Below are positions 16,905 through 26,662 of a stretch of DNA of 64,000 nt, one piece after another. The notes beneath the pieces were generated by a model that was given only the letters and a program-made list of their open reading frames with translations, was not told the origin of the DNA and searched no databases. Source of the stretch: Enterobacteriaceae bacterium 4M9 (lineage in GTDB: Bacteria > Pseudomonadota > Gammaproteobacteria > Enterobacterales > Enterobacteriaceae); contig JAADJJ010000001.1 in NCBI GenBank assembly GCA_010092695.1, positions 1,240,001-1,304,000 of the forward strand, given 5' to 3'. Positions within the stretch are counted from its first letter, which is position 1, and every line of letters begins with the position of its first letter. Made by a program: the position numbers and the translations under genes.

Positions 16905-17891
16905 TTATGCCTCTTCCAGCGAATAAGGCAGCGGCTTGATGGTAAGCGTGCTGGTGCTGTCGTCACGCACGCGGAACACGCAGCCTTCTTCCATATCGTT
17001 ATTCATCACGTTTTGCACCAGCAGGCTGCCGTCATCAAGACGAACGGCAGCCAGTACTGTGCCGGTGCGCCGCCAGTTCTCACCCATCTGCATTTCAAGG
17101 TCTTCTCCAGCCTCGGGGACACGGCTGGCTGCACCAGCCAGCAGCCACAATGCACGCTTGTTGGCACCGCGATATTTGGCGCGCGCCACCATTTCCTGGC
17201 CGGTATAGCAGCCTTTTTTGAAGCTGATACCACCCAATGCCTGCATATTGGTCGCCTGAGGAATAAACTGCGCGCTGTTTGGCGCATCTATCACCGGTAA
17301 GCCGCCTTCAATATCCAACGCCAGCCACTGGGTGCTGTTATTAAGCTGTGCTTCGCCGCGCAGCTTGTCGGTAAGCGCTGTAGCCTGTTCGCTCTGAGTG
17401 ATAATCAGAAAGCGTTCGGCGGGCAGGCCCAGCCACAGCAGCGTAGTGCCGTTTTCATGGACCAGCGGGGTGTTTTCATCCGGCAGCGTGCTGAATACTT
17501 TCGCCAGCGCGGCCCGGGCCTGAAACCCAGCCAACCCCAGCAGCACGGCTTCGTCATCTGCGCTAATGGTCACTTTAGAAAACACGGCGTATTTTTTCAG
17601 CTCGGTTAACTGCGCTTCACGCAGGCTGCGCCGTTCAATCCAGGCAAATCCTTCGGGGGTGCGAAACAGACGTAAATTGCTCCACATTTTGCCTTTGGGA
17701 TCGCAATGGGCCACCAACAGATGCTGGCTGCTGGTCAGCGCTGCCACGTCTGCGGTAACCTGGCCCTGGAGATATTTCTCACCATCGGCACCGACGGCGG
17801 TTGCCAGCGCCCAGTCTTCCAGTGAAATCAGTGTAAGTGGCAGGCGTGCGCTTGCGGTTGCCTGACGAGGGGGAAACGGGTTGAAAGCCAT
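16905..17891 (-). CDS. ygfZ: YgfZ, folate-dependent Fe-S cluster protein
   Basis: YgfZ is a cytoplasmic tetrahydrofolate-binding protein needed for full activity of some Fe-S enzymes such as MiaB; it is a structural relative of GcvT. The product is 328 aa from MAFNPFPPRQ (E. coli 326). The signature KGCYTGQEMVARAKYRG with its conserved cysteine is present. The reading frame is open 61 codons further upstream without family similarity, and the MAF start matches E. coli. It is divergent from sdhE-ygfX, the usual order. Confidence 0.94.
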   Translation of the reverse strand: MAFNPFPPRQATASARLPLTLISLEDWALATAVGADGEKYLQGQVTADVAALTSSQHLLVAHCDPKGKMWSNLRLFRTPEGFAWIERRSLREAQLTELKKYAVFSKVTISADDEAVLLGLAGFQARAALAKVFSTLPDENTPLVHENGTTLLWLGLPAERFLIITQSEQATALTDKLRGEAQLNNSTQWLALDIEGGLPVIDAPNSAQFIPQATNMQALGGISFKKGCYTGQEMVARAKYRGANKRALWLLAGAASRVPEAGEDLEMQMGENWRRTGTVLAAVRLDDGSLLVQNVMNNDMEEGCVFRVRDDSTSTLTIKPLPYSLEEA

Positions 17892-18152
17892 AGCAGAGTC
17901 CTGGGTTAAGCAGGTGATGAATGCTTCTAATGGTAAAAGAGCGCGGGACCATTGCAAGCGCTTTGATAATGCGATTTGTGCCGTTGTGTTATCGCTACGA
18001 GCCGTGTCGTAAAAAAATGAAAGCGCTAACGTGATGATGGATTTTTCATGGAGATTGCTTCCAGCCTGCAACATTCAGTTAATGGAAATGATAAAAAACC
18101 AGTTACAATGGCTGCCGACCCCCAATTCTCTGTAATGCAGGAAAAAGAGACG

Positions 18153-18419
18153 ATGGATATCAATAACAAGGCTCGTATTCACTGGGCCTGCCGGCGCGGT
18201 ATGCGCGAACTCGATATTTCCATCATGCCGTTTTTTGAGCATGAATATGACACCCTGAACGATGACGACAAGCGTTTGTTTGTTCGCCTGCTGGAGTGTG
18301 ACGACCCCGATTTGTTCAACTGGCTTATGAATCACGGGACGCCAGCGGATGCCGGGTTTCAGCGTATGGTGCAGTTAATTCAGCAGCGGAATCGGGATCG
18401 TGGTCCTGTGGCAATGTGA
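18153..18419 (+). CDS. sdhE: FAD assembly factor SdhE
   Basis: SdhE helps attach FAD covalently to SdhA (and FrdA), allowing succinate dehydrogenase to mature. The product is 88 aa, identical in length to E. coli. The essential RGMRELD motif (RGxxE) is intact, followed by the acidic DDPDLFNWL stretch. I choose the ATG after GAAAAAGAG because upstream in-frame codons lack family similarity. Its 3' end overlaps ygfX by 20 bp, as in E. coli, which couples their translation. Confidence 0.95.
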   Translation: MDINNKARIHWACRRGMRELDISIMPFFEHEYDTLNDDDKRLFVRLLECDDPDLFNWLMNHGTPADAGFQRMVQLIQQRNRDRGPVAM

Positions 18420-18795
18420 TATCCGGGTTTCCTGGCGCGCGCAGTGGCTGTCGCTGTTATTGCACGGCGTGATAGCGACGGTGCTGTTACTGCTACCGTG
18501 GCCGTTAAGCTATACGCCGGTGTGGCTGCTGTTGCTTTCGCTGGTGGTGTTTGACTGCGTGCGCAGCCAGCGGCGCATTCGCGCAAGACACGGCGCGCTG
18601 ACGCTGATGGATGATTACCGGCTGCAATGGCAGGGCAGGGAATGGCACCTCTGCGGGCAGCCGTGGCTGCTGCCTGGCGGCATGTTGCTGCGGCTTTCTG
18701 GCGATAACAAAAGCCAGCGCCTGTGGCTGGCGGCTGACAGTCTGGGTACGCGAGAATGGCGTGATTTACGCCGCTTGCTGTTGGCTCGGGATTAG
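18400..18795 (+). CDS. ygfX: YgfX (CptA) membrane protein
   Basis: This is a small inner-membrane protein with two N-terminal transmembrane helices (about residues 17-53) and a cytoplasmic tail, 131 aa. It has a GTG start, like the E. coli gene, and begins inside the end of sdhE. YgfX has been described both as the toxin of a CptAB system, inhibiting FtsZ and MreB polymerisation, and as an SdhE partner; the toxin-antitoxin reading is debated. The sequence WRAQWLSLLLHG and SLVVFDCVRSQRRI are well conserved. Confidence 0.9.
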   Translation: MVLWQCDIRVSWRAQWLSLLLHGVIATVLLLLPWPLSYTPVWLLLLSLVVFDCVRSQRRIRARHGALTLMDDYRLQWQGREWHLCGQPWLLPGGMLLRLSGDNKSQRLWLAADSLGTREWRDLRRLLLARD

Positions 18796-18802
18796 GTCTG
18801 GT

Positions 18803-19324
18803 CTAGCCAAACAGTTCAGCCATCTCTGCTAAAATTTGCTCACACCAGGTGGCGATGCGCGCATCGCTGAGGTCGTACTGGTTGGTCTCGTCCAGGGCGA
18901 GGCCAACAAACAGTTCGCCGCCTGCCGTTACTGGCTTAGGGCTGGTGAACTCATAGCCTTCAGTGGGCCAGTAGCCCATAAACTTCACACCGAGCGGGGT
19001 CAGTGCATCATGCAGCATGCCGAGTGCGTCAAGAAACCACTCGCCATAGCCTAACTGGTCACCCATACCGTAAAGCGCAACCGGTTTGCCTTTGAGATCT
19101 AATGCGCCAAGCTGCTCCCAGATAGCTTCCCAGTCTTCCTGTATTTCACCAAAATCCCAGGTTGGAATGCCAAGGATAAGCACATCGTACTGCTCCATCA
19201 GCGTTGGGCTGTCGTCTTTCAGGTTATGCAGCGTGACCAGTTCAGGGCCGATAATATCGCGGATTTTCTCCGCCGCCATTTCGGTGTAACAGGTGCTGGA
19301 GCCATAGAAAAGGCCGATTTTCAT
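18803..19324 (-). CDS. fldB: Flavodoxin 2
   Basis: FldB is a long-chain flavodoxin, an FMN electron carrier in the cytoplasm; in E. coli it belongs to the SoxRS regulon. The product is 173 aa (E. coli 173). The FMN phosphate-binding loop is YGSSTCYTEMAAEKI at residues 8-22, with the ring-stacking regions around GIPTWDFGE and GDQLGYGEWF. It is convergent with ygfX, the two stops being separated by only a few bases, and lies upstream of xerD on the opposite strand. Confidence 0.95.
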   Translation of the reverse strand: MKIGLFYGSSTCYTEMAAEKIRDIIGPELVTLHNLKDDSPTLMEQYDVLILGIPTWDFGEIQEDWEAIWEQLGALDLKGKPVALYGMGDQLGYGEWFLDALGMLHDALTPLGVKFMGYWPTEGYEFTSPKPVTAGGELFVGLALDETNQYDLSDARIATWCEQILAEMAELFG

Positions 19325-19562
19325 AGCGATGACTACTCTTTTTAACAGACAGGCTTACGCGCCAGTGTATCACAGCCTGCGGGCTTCATCGCGCAGGTGC
19401 ATTGGCAAGGCTTGCGCTTATCACCCTGTCGCGGTGGTGCTCGCGTGATGGGAGCAGGCGCTGGAAAGCAGGTCGGCACGCCAGGCTTTCAGGTCACATG
19501 CTGCCCTGCAAGGTCACGGTTTTTGGGTATAATGCGCGAAGCCGAAACAAAAAGAGGTCGTT

Positions 19563-20459
19563 GTGGAACAGGATTTAGCCCGCGTAGAACAGTTTCTTGA
19601 TGCCTTGTGGCTGGAGAAAAACCTGGCGGAAAACACGCTTAGCGCTTATCGCCGCGATCTTAAAACCGTGGTTGAGTGGTTGCACGGTAACGGTCAGTCG
19701 CTGTTGAGCGCGGGTCCAGACGATCTGCAGGCGCTGCTGGCCGATCGCGTTGAAGGCGGCTATAAAGCGACCAGCTCCGCGCGCCTTCTGAGCGCGCTGC
19801 GCCGCCTGTTTCGTTATCTCTACCAGCAAAAAGAGCGCGCCGATGACCCCAGTGCGCCGCTCTCATCCCCCAAATTGCCCCAGCGGTTACCCAAAGACCT
19901 GAGCGAAGCGCAGGTAAGCCAGCTTTTGCAGACACCGCTGGTGGAAGAGCCGCTGGAGCTTCGTGATAAAGCGATGCTGGAGGTGCTTTACGCCACGGGC
20001 CTTCGCGTCTCGGAGCTGGTCGGCCTGCAAATGAGTGATATTAGCCTGCGCCAGGGCGTGGTGCGTGTTATTGGTAAAGGCAACAAAGAGCGGCTGGTGC
20101 CGCTCGGCGAAGAAGCGGTTTACTGGGTTGAAAACTACCTGACTCATGGTCGTCCGTGGCTGTTGAACGAGCAGGCAAGCGATGTGCTGTTTCCAAGCCA
20201 GCGCGCGCGCCAGATGACGCGCCAGACTTTCTGGCATCGGATAAAACATTATGCCACGCTCGCGGGCATCGACAGTGCTAAGCTGTCGCCCCATGTTTTG
20301 CGCCATGCGTTTGCGACCCACTTACTCAATCATGGAGCCGATTTGCGCGTGGTGCAGATGTTGTTAGGGCATAGCGATCTCTCCACAACGCAAATTTATA
20401 CACATGTAGCGACCGAACGTTTGCGTCAGCTGCATCAACAGCACCACCCGAGAGCGTGA
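19563..20459 (+). CDS. xerD: Site-specific tyrosine recombinase XerD
   Basis: XerD acts with XerC at dif to resolve chromosome dimers, activated by FtsK, and at plasmid cer/psi sites. The product is 298 aa, the E. coli length, from a GTG start. It has an N-terminal SAM-like core-binding domain and a C-terminal catalytic domain: Arg in ATGLRVSELVGL, the HVLRHAFATHLL box, LGHSDLSTTQIY with the nucleophilic Tyr, and THV. It is followed by dsbC and recJ in the normal order. Confidence 0.96.
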   Translation: MEQDLARVEQFLDALWLEKNLAENTLSAYRRDLKTVVEWLHGNGQSLLSAGPDDLQALLADRVEGGYKATSSARLLSALRRLFRYLYQQKERADDPSAPLSSPKLPQRLPKDLSEAQVSQLLQTPLVEEPLELRDKAMLEVLYATGLRVSELVGLQMSDISLRQGVVRVIGKGNKERLVPLGEEAVYWVENYLTHGRPWLLNEQASDVLFPSQRARQMTRQTFWHRIKHYATLAGIDSAKLSPHVLRHAFATHLLNHGADLRVVQMLLGHSDLSTTQIYTHVATERLRQLHQQHHPRA

Positions 20460-20485
20460 GTGCCATCAATGATGAAGGAATCATT

Positions 20486-21205
20486 ATGAAAAAAAGTTTT
20501 TTGCTGTTCTCCCTGCTGGCGGCCGCGTTTTCTGGCTTTGCTCACGCTGATGATGCAGCAATTAAGCAGACGTTGGGCAAACTGGGCCTTACGAATGCCG
20601 AAATTCAGGATGCGCCGGTTGCCGGGATGAAAACCGTGATTTCCAACAGCGGCGTGCTCTATCTCTCGCAAGATGGCAAATATCTGGTGCAGGGACCGGT
20701 TTATGATGTCAGCGGCAGCCAGCCGGTGAACATCACCAACAAGCTCCTGATGGGCAAACTGAATGCGCTGGAAAAAGAGATGATCGTCTATAAAGCCGCG
20801 CAGGAAAAACACGTCATTACGGTGTTCACCGACATCACCTGTGGTTATTGCCATAAGCTGCACGAAGAGATGAGCGACTATAACGCGCTGGGTATTACCG
20901 TGCGCTACCTGGCGTTCCCGCGTCAGGGCGTCAACAGCCAGGCCGAAAAGGATATGAAATCCATCTGGTGTGCCAAAGACCGCAATAAGGCCTTTGATGC
21001 CGCTATTAAAGGCAGCCCGGTCACGGCGGCAAGCTGCGACCTCGATATCAAAAAACATTACGCGCTGGGCGTGCAGTTCGGTATTCAGGGCACGCCAGCC
21101 GTGTTACTGACTGACGGTACCCTGATTCCGGGTTACCAGGGACCAAAAGATATGAAAGCGTTTCTGGACGAGCACCAGCGCCAGACAAAAACCAACGGGC
21201 AGTAA
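20486..21205 (+). CDS. dsbC: Thiol:disulfide isomerase DsbC
   Basis: DsbC is the periplasmic homodimeric disulfide isomerase, kept reduced by DsbD. The product is 239 aa from MKKSFLLFSLL (E. coli 236). A signal peptide ends at FAHA-DD; an N-terminal dimerisation domain is followed by the thioredoxin fold with active site CGYC (TDITCGYCHKLHEE). The second structural cysteine pair is also present. An upstream in-frame start would add ten residues before the signal peptide and is unlikely. RecJ starts 3 bp after its stop. Confidence 0.96.
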   Translation: MKKSFLLFSLLAAAFSGFAHADDAAIKQTLGKLGLTNAEIQDAPVAGMKTVISNSGVLYLSQDGKYLVQGPVYDVSGSQPVNITNKLLMGKLNALEKEMIVYKAAQEKHVITVFTDITCGYCHKLHEEMSDYNALGITVRYLAFPRQGVNSQAEKDMKSIWCAKDRNKAFDAAIKGSPVTAASCDLDIKKHYALGVQFGIQGTPAVLLTDGTLIPGYQGPKDMKAFLDEHQRQTKTNGQ

Positions 21206-21208
21206 CGG

Positions 21209-22942
21209 GTGAGACAAGAAATACAACTTCGCCGCCGGGAATGGGATAGTTCGATTATCCTTCCGGCGGACGTGCCACCGCTGCTGGCGCGGCTTTATGC
21301 CAGCCGCGGCGTGAAACACATGCAGGAATTAGAGCGCGGCGTGAAAGGTATGCTGCCCTGGCAGCAGCTCAACGGCATGGAGGCTGCGGTTGAGTTGCTC
21401 CATCGCGCCTTTCGTGAAGGGCTGCATATCGTTGTTGTTGGTGATTTTGACGCCGACGGCGCGACCAGCACGGCACTGAGCGTGCTGGGACTGCGGGCGT
21501 TAGGCGGCAAGCGTGTTAGCTATCTGGTTCCCAACCGTTTTGAAGACGGCTATGGCCTAAGTCCTGAGGTGGTCGATCAGGCTCACGCCCGCGGCGCGCA
21601 GCTGATTATGACCGTGGATAACGGTATATCTTCTCATGCGGGCGTGGAGCACGCGCACGCTCTGGGAATTCCGGTGCTGGTGACCGATCACCACCTGCCG
21701 GGTGACCTGCTGCCTGCCGCCGAGGCTATCGTTAACCCAAACCTGGTGGACTGCGAGTTTCCCTCTAAATCGCTTGCGGGTGTCGGCGTGGCATTTTATT
21801 TGCTGCTGGCGCTGCGTGCGCAACTGCGTGAACAAGGCTGGTTTGAAGAGCAGGGCATTGCCATGCCAAACCTTGCGGAATACCTCGACCTGGTGGCGCT
21901 GGGTACCGTGGCAGACGTAGTGCCGCTTGATACCAATAACCGCATTCTGACCTGGCAAGGGTTAAGCCGTATTCGTGCCGGGCGTTGCCGCCCTGGCATT
22001 CGTGCGCTGCTCGAAATCGCTAACCGTGACCCGCAGCGCCTGAGTGCCAGCGACCTCGGGTTTGCGCTCGGACCACGCCTTAATGCGGCAGGCAGGCTGG
22101 ACGATATGTCCGTCGGCGTGGCGCTTTTGCTGTGCGATAACCTGGGGCAGGCGCGCGTGCTGGCAAATGAGCTGGATGCGCTCAACCAGACCCGCAAAGA
22201 AATCGAGCAGGGGATGCAGGCCGAAGCCATGGTGCTGTGTGATGAACTGGGGCGTAGCAGTGAGGCGATGCCCGCAGGGCTTGCGCTGTATCACCCGCAG
22301 TGGCACCAGGGCGTGGTCGGTATTCTTGCCTCACGCATCAAAGAGCGTTTTCACCGCCCGGTGATTGCGTTTGCGCCCGCAGGCGACGGCATTCTCAAAG
22401 GCTCTGGTCGTTCTGTGCAGGGATTGCATATGCGCGACGCGCTGGAGCGCCTGGACACGCAAAAACCGGGCCTGATGCTGAAGTTCGGTGGCCACGCCAT
22501 GGCAGCCGGTTTGTCGCTTGAAGAAGCGCGTTTTGAGGAGTTTAACCAACGTTTTTGCGCGCTGGTTAACGACTGGCTTGACCCGGCAATGTTGCAGGGC
22601 GAAATCTGGAGCGATGGGCCGTTGGCCGCTCAGGAGATGACGCTTGAAACCGCAGAGCTTCTGCGCGACGCCGGGCCCTGGGGCCAGATGTTCCCGGAAC
22701 CCTTATTTGATGGCAAATTCCGCCTGCTCCAGCAGCGTATCGTTGGTGAGCGCCACCTGAAGGTGATGGTGGAGCCTGTTGGCGGCGGGCCGCTGCTTGA
22801 CGGCATTGCGTTTAACGTTGATACCAGCCGCTGGCCGGACAATGGTGTGCGTGAAGTAGAGCTTGCCTATAAGCTCAACGTCAATGAGTTTCGCGGCAAC
22901 CGCAGCGTACAGCTTCTTATTGATGCCATCTGGCCGCTGTAG
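21209..22942 (+). CDS. recJ: Single-strand-specific 5'-3' exonuclease RecJ
   Basis: RecJ is the 5'-3' single-strand DNA exonuclease used in RecF-pathway recombination, mismatch repair and base excision repair. The product is 577 aa (E. coli 577). DHH-family motifs are seen: VVVGDFDADGATSTA (motif I), the VTVDNGISSHAG region, VTDHHLPG (DHH), and the C-terminal DHHA1 part with LKFGGHAMAAG. The start is GTG, directly after the dsbC stop with GGGCAG upstream. A stem-loop follows before prfB. Confidence 0.96.
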   Translation: MRQEIQLRRREWDSSIILPADVPPLLARLYASRGVKHMQELERGVKGMLPWQQLNGMEAAVELLHRAFREGLHIVVVGDFDADGATSTALSVLGLRALGGKRVSYLVPNRFEDGYGLSPEVVDQAHARGAQLIMTVDNGISSHAGVEHAHALGIPVLVTDHHLPGDLLPAAEAIVNPNLVDCEFPSKSLAGVGVAFYLLLALRAQLREQGWFEEQGIAMPNLAEYLDLVALGTVADVVPLDTNNRILTWQGLSRIRAGRCRPGIRALLEIANRDPQRLSASDLGFALGPRLNAAGRLDDMSVGVALLLCDNLGQARVLANELDALNQTRKEIEQGMQAEAMVLCDELGRSSEAMPAGLALYHPQWHQGVVGILASRIKERFHRPVIAFAPAGDGILKGSGRSVQGLHMRDALERLDTQKPGLMLKFGGHAMAAGLSLEEARFEEFNQRFCALVNDWLDPAMLQGEIWSDGPLAAQEMTLETAELLRDAGPWGQMFPEPLFDGKFRLLQQRIVGERHLKVMVEPVGGGPLLDGIAFNVDTSRWPDNGVREVELAYKLNVNEFRGNRSVQLLIDAIWPL

Positions 22943-22957
22943 GCGGCCTTCCACATA

Positions 22958-22980
22958 TGCCGGGGAGAAAGTCCCCGGCA
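22958..22980. terminator. Stem-loop between recJ and prfB
   Basis: TGCCGGGGA and TCCCCGGCA form a perfect 9-bp stem with a 5-nt loop. It lacks a clear T-run, so it may serve as a weak terminator or processing/stability element at the recJ 3' end. Confidence 0.5.
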
Positions 22981-23077
22981 GGTGAAGCAAAGCTATAAAA
23001 GGCCGCGCAAATCCGGTAAACTTTCGCCCCTACGACCAGAATCTGACCACTCCACTGACAAAAAGAATCTGCATACC

Positions 23078-24176
23078 ATGTTTGAAATTAACCCGGTAAA
23101 AAACCGCATCCAGGACCTCACTGAACGCTCTGACGTTCTTAGGGGGTATCTTTGACTACGATGCCAGGAAAGAGCGTCTTGAAGAAGTAAACGCCGAGCT
23201 GGAACAGCCGGACGTCTGGAACGAACCCGAGCGCGCACAGGCGCTGGGCAAAGAGCGCTCCTCGCTTGAAGCGGTGGTTGATACGCTGGATCAAATGGCC
23301 CAGGGCCTGGAAGATGTTTCCGGTCTGCTGGAGCTGGCCGTTGAGGCCGACGACGAAGAAACCTTCAACGAAGCAGTAGCAGAGCTCGATCAGCTGGACG
23401 ACAAACTGGCACAGCTTGAATTTCGCCGCATGTTCTCCGGCGAATATGATAACGCCGACTGCTATCTCGATATCCAGGCAGGCTCCGGCGGCACCGAAGC
23501 ACAGGACTGGGCCAGCATGCTGCTGCGTATGTATCTGCGTTGGGCAGAAGCCCGCGGCTTCAAGACCGAAATCATTGAAGAGTCCGAAGGTGAAGTGGCC
23601 GGACTCAAATCCGCGACCATCAAAATTATCGGCGATTACGCTTACGGCTGGCTGCGTACTGAAACCGGCGTGCACCGCCTGGTACGTAAGAGCCCGTTTG
23701 ACTCCGGCGGCCGTCGCCACACCTCGTTCAGTTCCGCGTTTGTTTATCCGGAAGTGGACGACGATATCGATATCGAAATCAACCCGGCGGATCTGCGCAT
23801 TGACGTCTATCGTGCCTCCGGCGCGGGTGGTCAGCACGTTAACCGTACCGAATCAGCGGTACGTATCACCCATATCCCGACCGGGACGGTGACGCAGTGC
23901 CAGAACGACCGTTCCCAGCACAAGAACAAAGACCAGGCGATGAAGCAGATGAAGGCGAAGCTGTACGAGCTGGAAATGCAGAAGAAAAACGCCGAAAAAC
24001 AGGTTATGGAAGACAACAAATCTGATATCGGCTGGGGCAGTCAGATTCGCTCTTATGTACTGGACGATGCGCGTATTAAAGACCTGCGCACCGGGGTGGA
24101 AACCCGTAACACCCAGGCGGTACTGGATGGCGATCTCGACAAATTTATTGAAGCAAGTTTGAAAGCAGGGTTATGA
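23078..24176 (+). CDS. prfB: Peptide chain release factor 2, with programmed +1 frameshift
   Basis: RF2 ends translation at UGA and UAA. The gene is read in two parts: 25 codons from ATG 23078 to CTT (23150-23152), then an in-frame TGA (23153-23155); the ribosome slips +1 at CTTTGAC and continues to 24176. The stimulatory internal Shine-Dalgarno AGGGGG lies just upstream (23141-23146). The joined product is 365 aa, the E. coli length, with the stop-recognition SPF motif (KSPFDSGG) and the GGQ motif (SGAGGQHVNR). The residue before SGAGGQ is Ala, the common variant, not the Thr of E. coli K-12. Low RF2 increases frameshifting, giving autoregulation. lysS follows 9 bp downstream. Confidence 0.97.
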
Positions 24177-24185
24177 GGAACCAAC

Positions 24186-25704
24186 ATGTCTGAACAACAA
24201 CCACAGGGCAGCGAAGCGGCGGTAGAGTTAAACAACGAACTGATGAACCGTCGTGAGAAGCTGGTTGCGCTGCGTGAGCAGGGCATCGCTTTCCCCCAAC
24301 GACTTTCGTCGTGACCATACCTCTGACCAACTGCACAGCGCCTTCGATGCCAAAGAAAACGAAGAGCTGGAAGACCTTAACGTCGAAGTGAGCGTGGCCG
24401 GACGTATGATGACCCGCCGCATCATGGGTAAGGCGTCTTTCGTGACGCTTCAGGACGTTGGCGGTCGTATTCAGCTGTACGTCGCGCGTGATGATCTGCC
24501 GGAAGGCATTTATAACGAGCAGTTTAAGAAGTGGGATCTCGGCGATATTCTTGGCGCCCGTGGTAAGTTGTTTAAGACCAAGACCGGCGAGCTGTCCATT
24601 CACTGCACCGAGCTGCGCCTACTGACTAAAGCACTGCGTCCGCTGCCGGACAAGTTCCACGGCCTGGCAGACCAGGAAACCCGCTATCGTCAGCGCTATC
24701 TGGATCTCATCGCCAACGACGAATCACGCCACACCTTTATGGTGCGCTCGCGCATTATGGCGGGCATCCGCCAGTTTATGGTGGGCCGCGGCTTCATGGA
24801 AGTCGAAACCCCGATGATGCAGGTGATTCCGGGCGGTGCCGCCGCGCGTCCGTTTGTGACGCATCACAATGCGCTGGATTTGGATATGTACCTGCGTATT
24901 GCGCCGGAGCTGTATCTCAAGCGTCTGGTGGTCGGTGGCTTTGAGCGCGTGTTCGAAATCAACCGTAACTTCCGTAACGAGGGCATCTCTGTACGCCACA
25001 ACCCTGAGTTCACCATGATGGAACTCTACATGGCGTATGCAGATTACAAAGACCTGATTGAACTGACTGAGTCGCTGTTTCGCACCCTGGCGCAGGACGT
25101 GCTGGGCCAGACGCAGGTGCCGTACGGCGAAGAGACGTTTGACTTCGGCAAGCCGTTTGAAAAACTGACCATGCGTGAAGCTATCAAGAAATACCGCCCG
25201 GAAACCGATATGGCGAGTCTGGATAACTTTGACAGCGCTAAGGCGATTGCCGAGACCATTGGCATTAAGGTTGAGAAGAGTTGGGGCCTTGGTCGCATCG
25301 TGACCGAGATCTTTGAAGAAGTGGCAGAGAGCCATCTGATTCAGCCGACCTTTATCACCGAATACCCGGCTGAGGTTTCACCGCTGGCGCGCCGTAACGA
25401 CGTGAACCCGGAAATCACCGACCGCTTTGAGTTCTTCATTGGCGGGCGTGAAATCGGCAACGGCTTCTCCGAGCTTAACGACGCGGAAGACCAGGCGCAG
25501 CGCTTTGCTGACCAGGTGGCGGCGAAGGATGCAGGCGACGACGAAGCGATGTTCTTTGACGAAGACTACGTGACGGCGCTGGAACACGGGCTGCCGCCGA
25601 CGGCGGGTCTGGGCATTGGTATTGACCGTATGGTGATGCTGTTTACTAACAGCCACACCATCCGCGATGTGATTTTGTTCCCGGCTATGCGCCCGGTTAA
25701 ATAA
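24186..25704 (+). pseudogene. lysS: Lysyl-tRNA synthetase gene with a +1-base frameshift
   Basis: This is class II LysRS, which charges tRNA-Lys, in its normal place after prfB. The first 36 codons (MSEQQPQGSEAAVELNNELM onward) match LysS, then a run of five C (24293-24297) stands where the family sequence IAFPNDFRRDH needs four. The original frame ends at TGA 24312-24314; the remaining ~470 codons are open and intact (anticodon-binding OB fold, class II motifs FRNEG and GLGIGIDRMVML) up to 25704. It may be a sequencing error, a real mutation covered by a lysU paralog, or translational slippage at CCC-C. The downstream frame could start only at internal GTG/ATG codons and would lose the N-terminus. 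Confidence 0.85.
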
Positions 25705-25722
25705 AATCACCTGTAGTGCCTG

Positions 25723-25750
25723 AAAACGCCCTCTTTATGAGGGCGTTTTT
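25723..25750 (+). terminator. Intrinsic terminator after lysS
   Basis: AACGCCCTC and GAGGGCGTT form a 9-bp stem with a short loop, followed by TTTT. It ends the prfB-lysS unit and also has an A-run on the 5' side. Confidence 0.9.
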
Positions 25751-25811
25751 GTATCTGTAGCGGGGCGATGCTAAGATAAGCCGCTTTGTTAACTGGGCGG
25801 AGAAGACGAAC

Positions 25812-26579
25812 GTGAGCAACGGACGCCGTGGCACATCCTGGGTTTTAAGCGCAGCCTGTCTGGCGCTGTGCCTGCTACTGACAGCCTGTTCGTCCAGCAA
25901 AAAATCCGTACCGGAAAAGGGCAGCTACAGCGGCGCGACCTATACCGTTAAACGTGGTGATACTCTCTGGCGCATCGCCCGCATGAGCGGTAGTAGTGTG
26001 AATGAACTGGCGCGCATCAACAACCTGCGCTCGCCTTACACGCTGGAGATTGGTCAAAAACTGCGCGTGAAGTCCTCCGGCAGTGCAAAAACCTCCGCTA
26101 CGGCACGCAACACCACAGCCCGCAAAACGACAGCTCGTAAAAATACAACCGCCACGCGCAACACCTCAACCAGTACGCCTAAAGTGGCTGCACCGCCGGT
26201 GGGTTCACGCTGCTGGCGTTGGCCAGCAAAAGGCAATGTCATTCTGCCATTCTCCACCGCGGAAGGTGGCAACAAAGGGCTGGATATTGGTGGTTCCCGC
26301 GGTGCACCAATCTATGCCGCAGGTGCAGGCCGGGTGGTGTACGCCGGTAACCAGCTGCGCGGTTATGGCAACCTGATTCTGATTAAGCACGGCGAAGATT
26401 ACATTACCGCTTACGGCCATAACGAGAAGCTGCTGGTTAACGAAGGCCAGCAGGTGAGCGCCGGGCAGCAAATTGCGACCATGGGCAGCAGCGGCAGTAC
26501 CTCGGTGCGCCTGCACTTCCAGATTCGCTACCGCGCGACCGCCATCGATCCGCAGCGCTATCTGCCACCGTCGTGCTGA
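25812..26579 (+). CDS. actS: ActS (YgeR), LysM/LytM amidase activator lipoprotein
   Basis: ActS is an outer-membrane lipoprotein of the EnvC/NlpD group that activates the murein amidases, mainly AmiC, under cell-envelope stress. The product is 255 aa from a GTG start. It has a lipoprotein signal peptide with lipobox LTAC, a LysM domain (YTVKRGDTLWRIARMSG...LEIGQKLRV, about residues 43-88), a Thr/Ala/Lys-rich linker of tandem TTARK-like repeats, and a degenerate M23 peptidase domain (NKGLDIGGSRGAPIYAAG). The first histidine of the active-site HxxxD is replaced (GLDIGG), as expected for a non-enzymatic activator. It lies just upstream of glyU, as in E. coli. Confidence 0.93.
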   Translation: MSNGRRGTSWVLSAACLALCLLLTACSSSKKSVPEKGSYSGATYTVKRGDTLWRIARMSGSSVNELARINNLRSPYTLEIGQKLRVKSSGSAKTSATARNTTARKTTARKNTTATRNTSTSTPKVAAPPVGSRCWRWPAKGNVILPFSTAEGGNKGLDIGGSRGAPIYAAGAGRVVYAGNQLRGYGNLILIKHGEDYITAYGHNEKLLVNEGQQVSAGQQIATMGSSGSTSVRLHFQIRYRATAIDPQRYLPPSC

Positions 26580-26662
26580 CGGTGCTTAAAATACCATCAC
26601 TTAGCGACGCCGGGGCTTGCCAGCCCCGGCTGACAGTTTATAATGCGGGACGCACTGATGTT

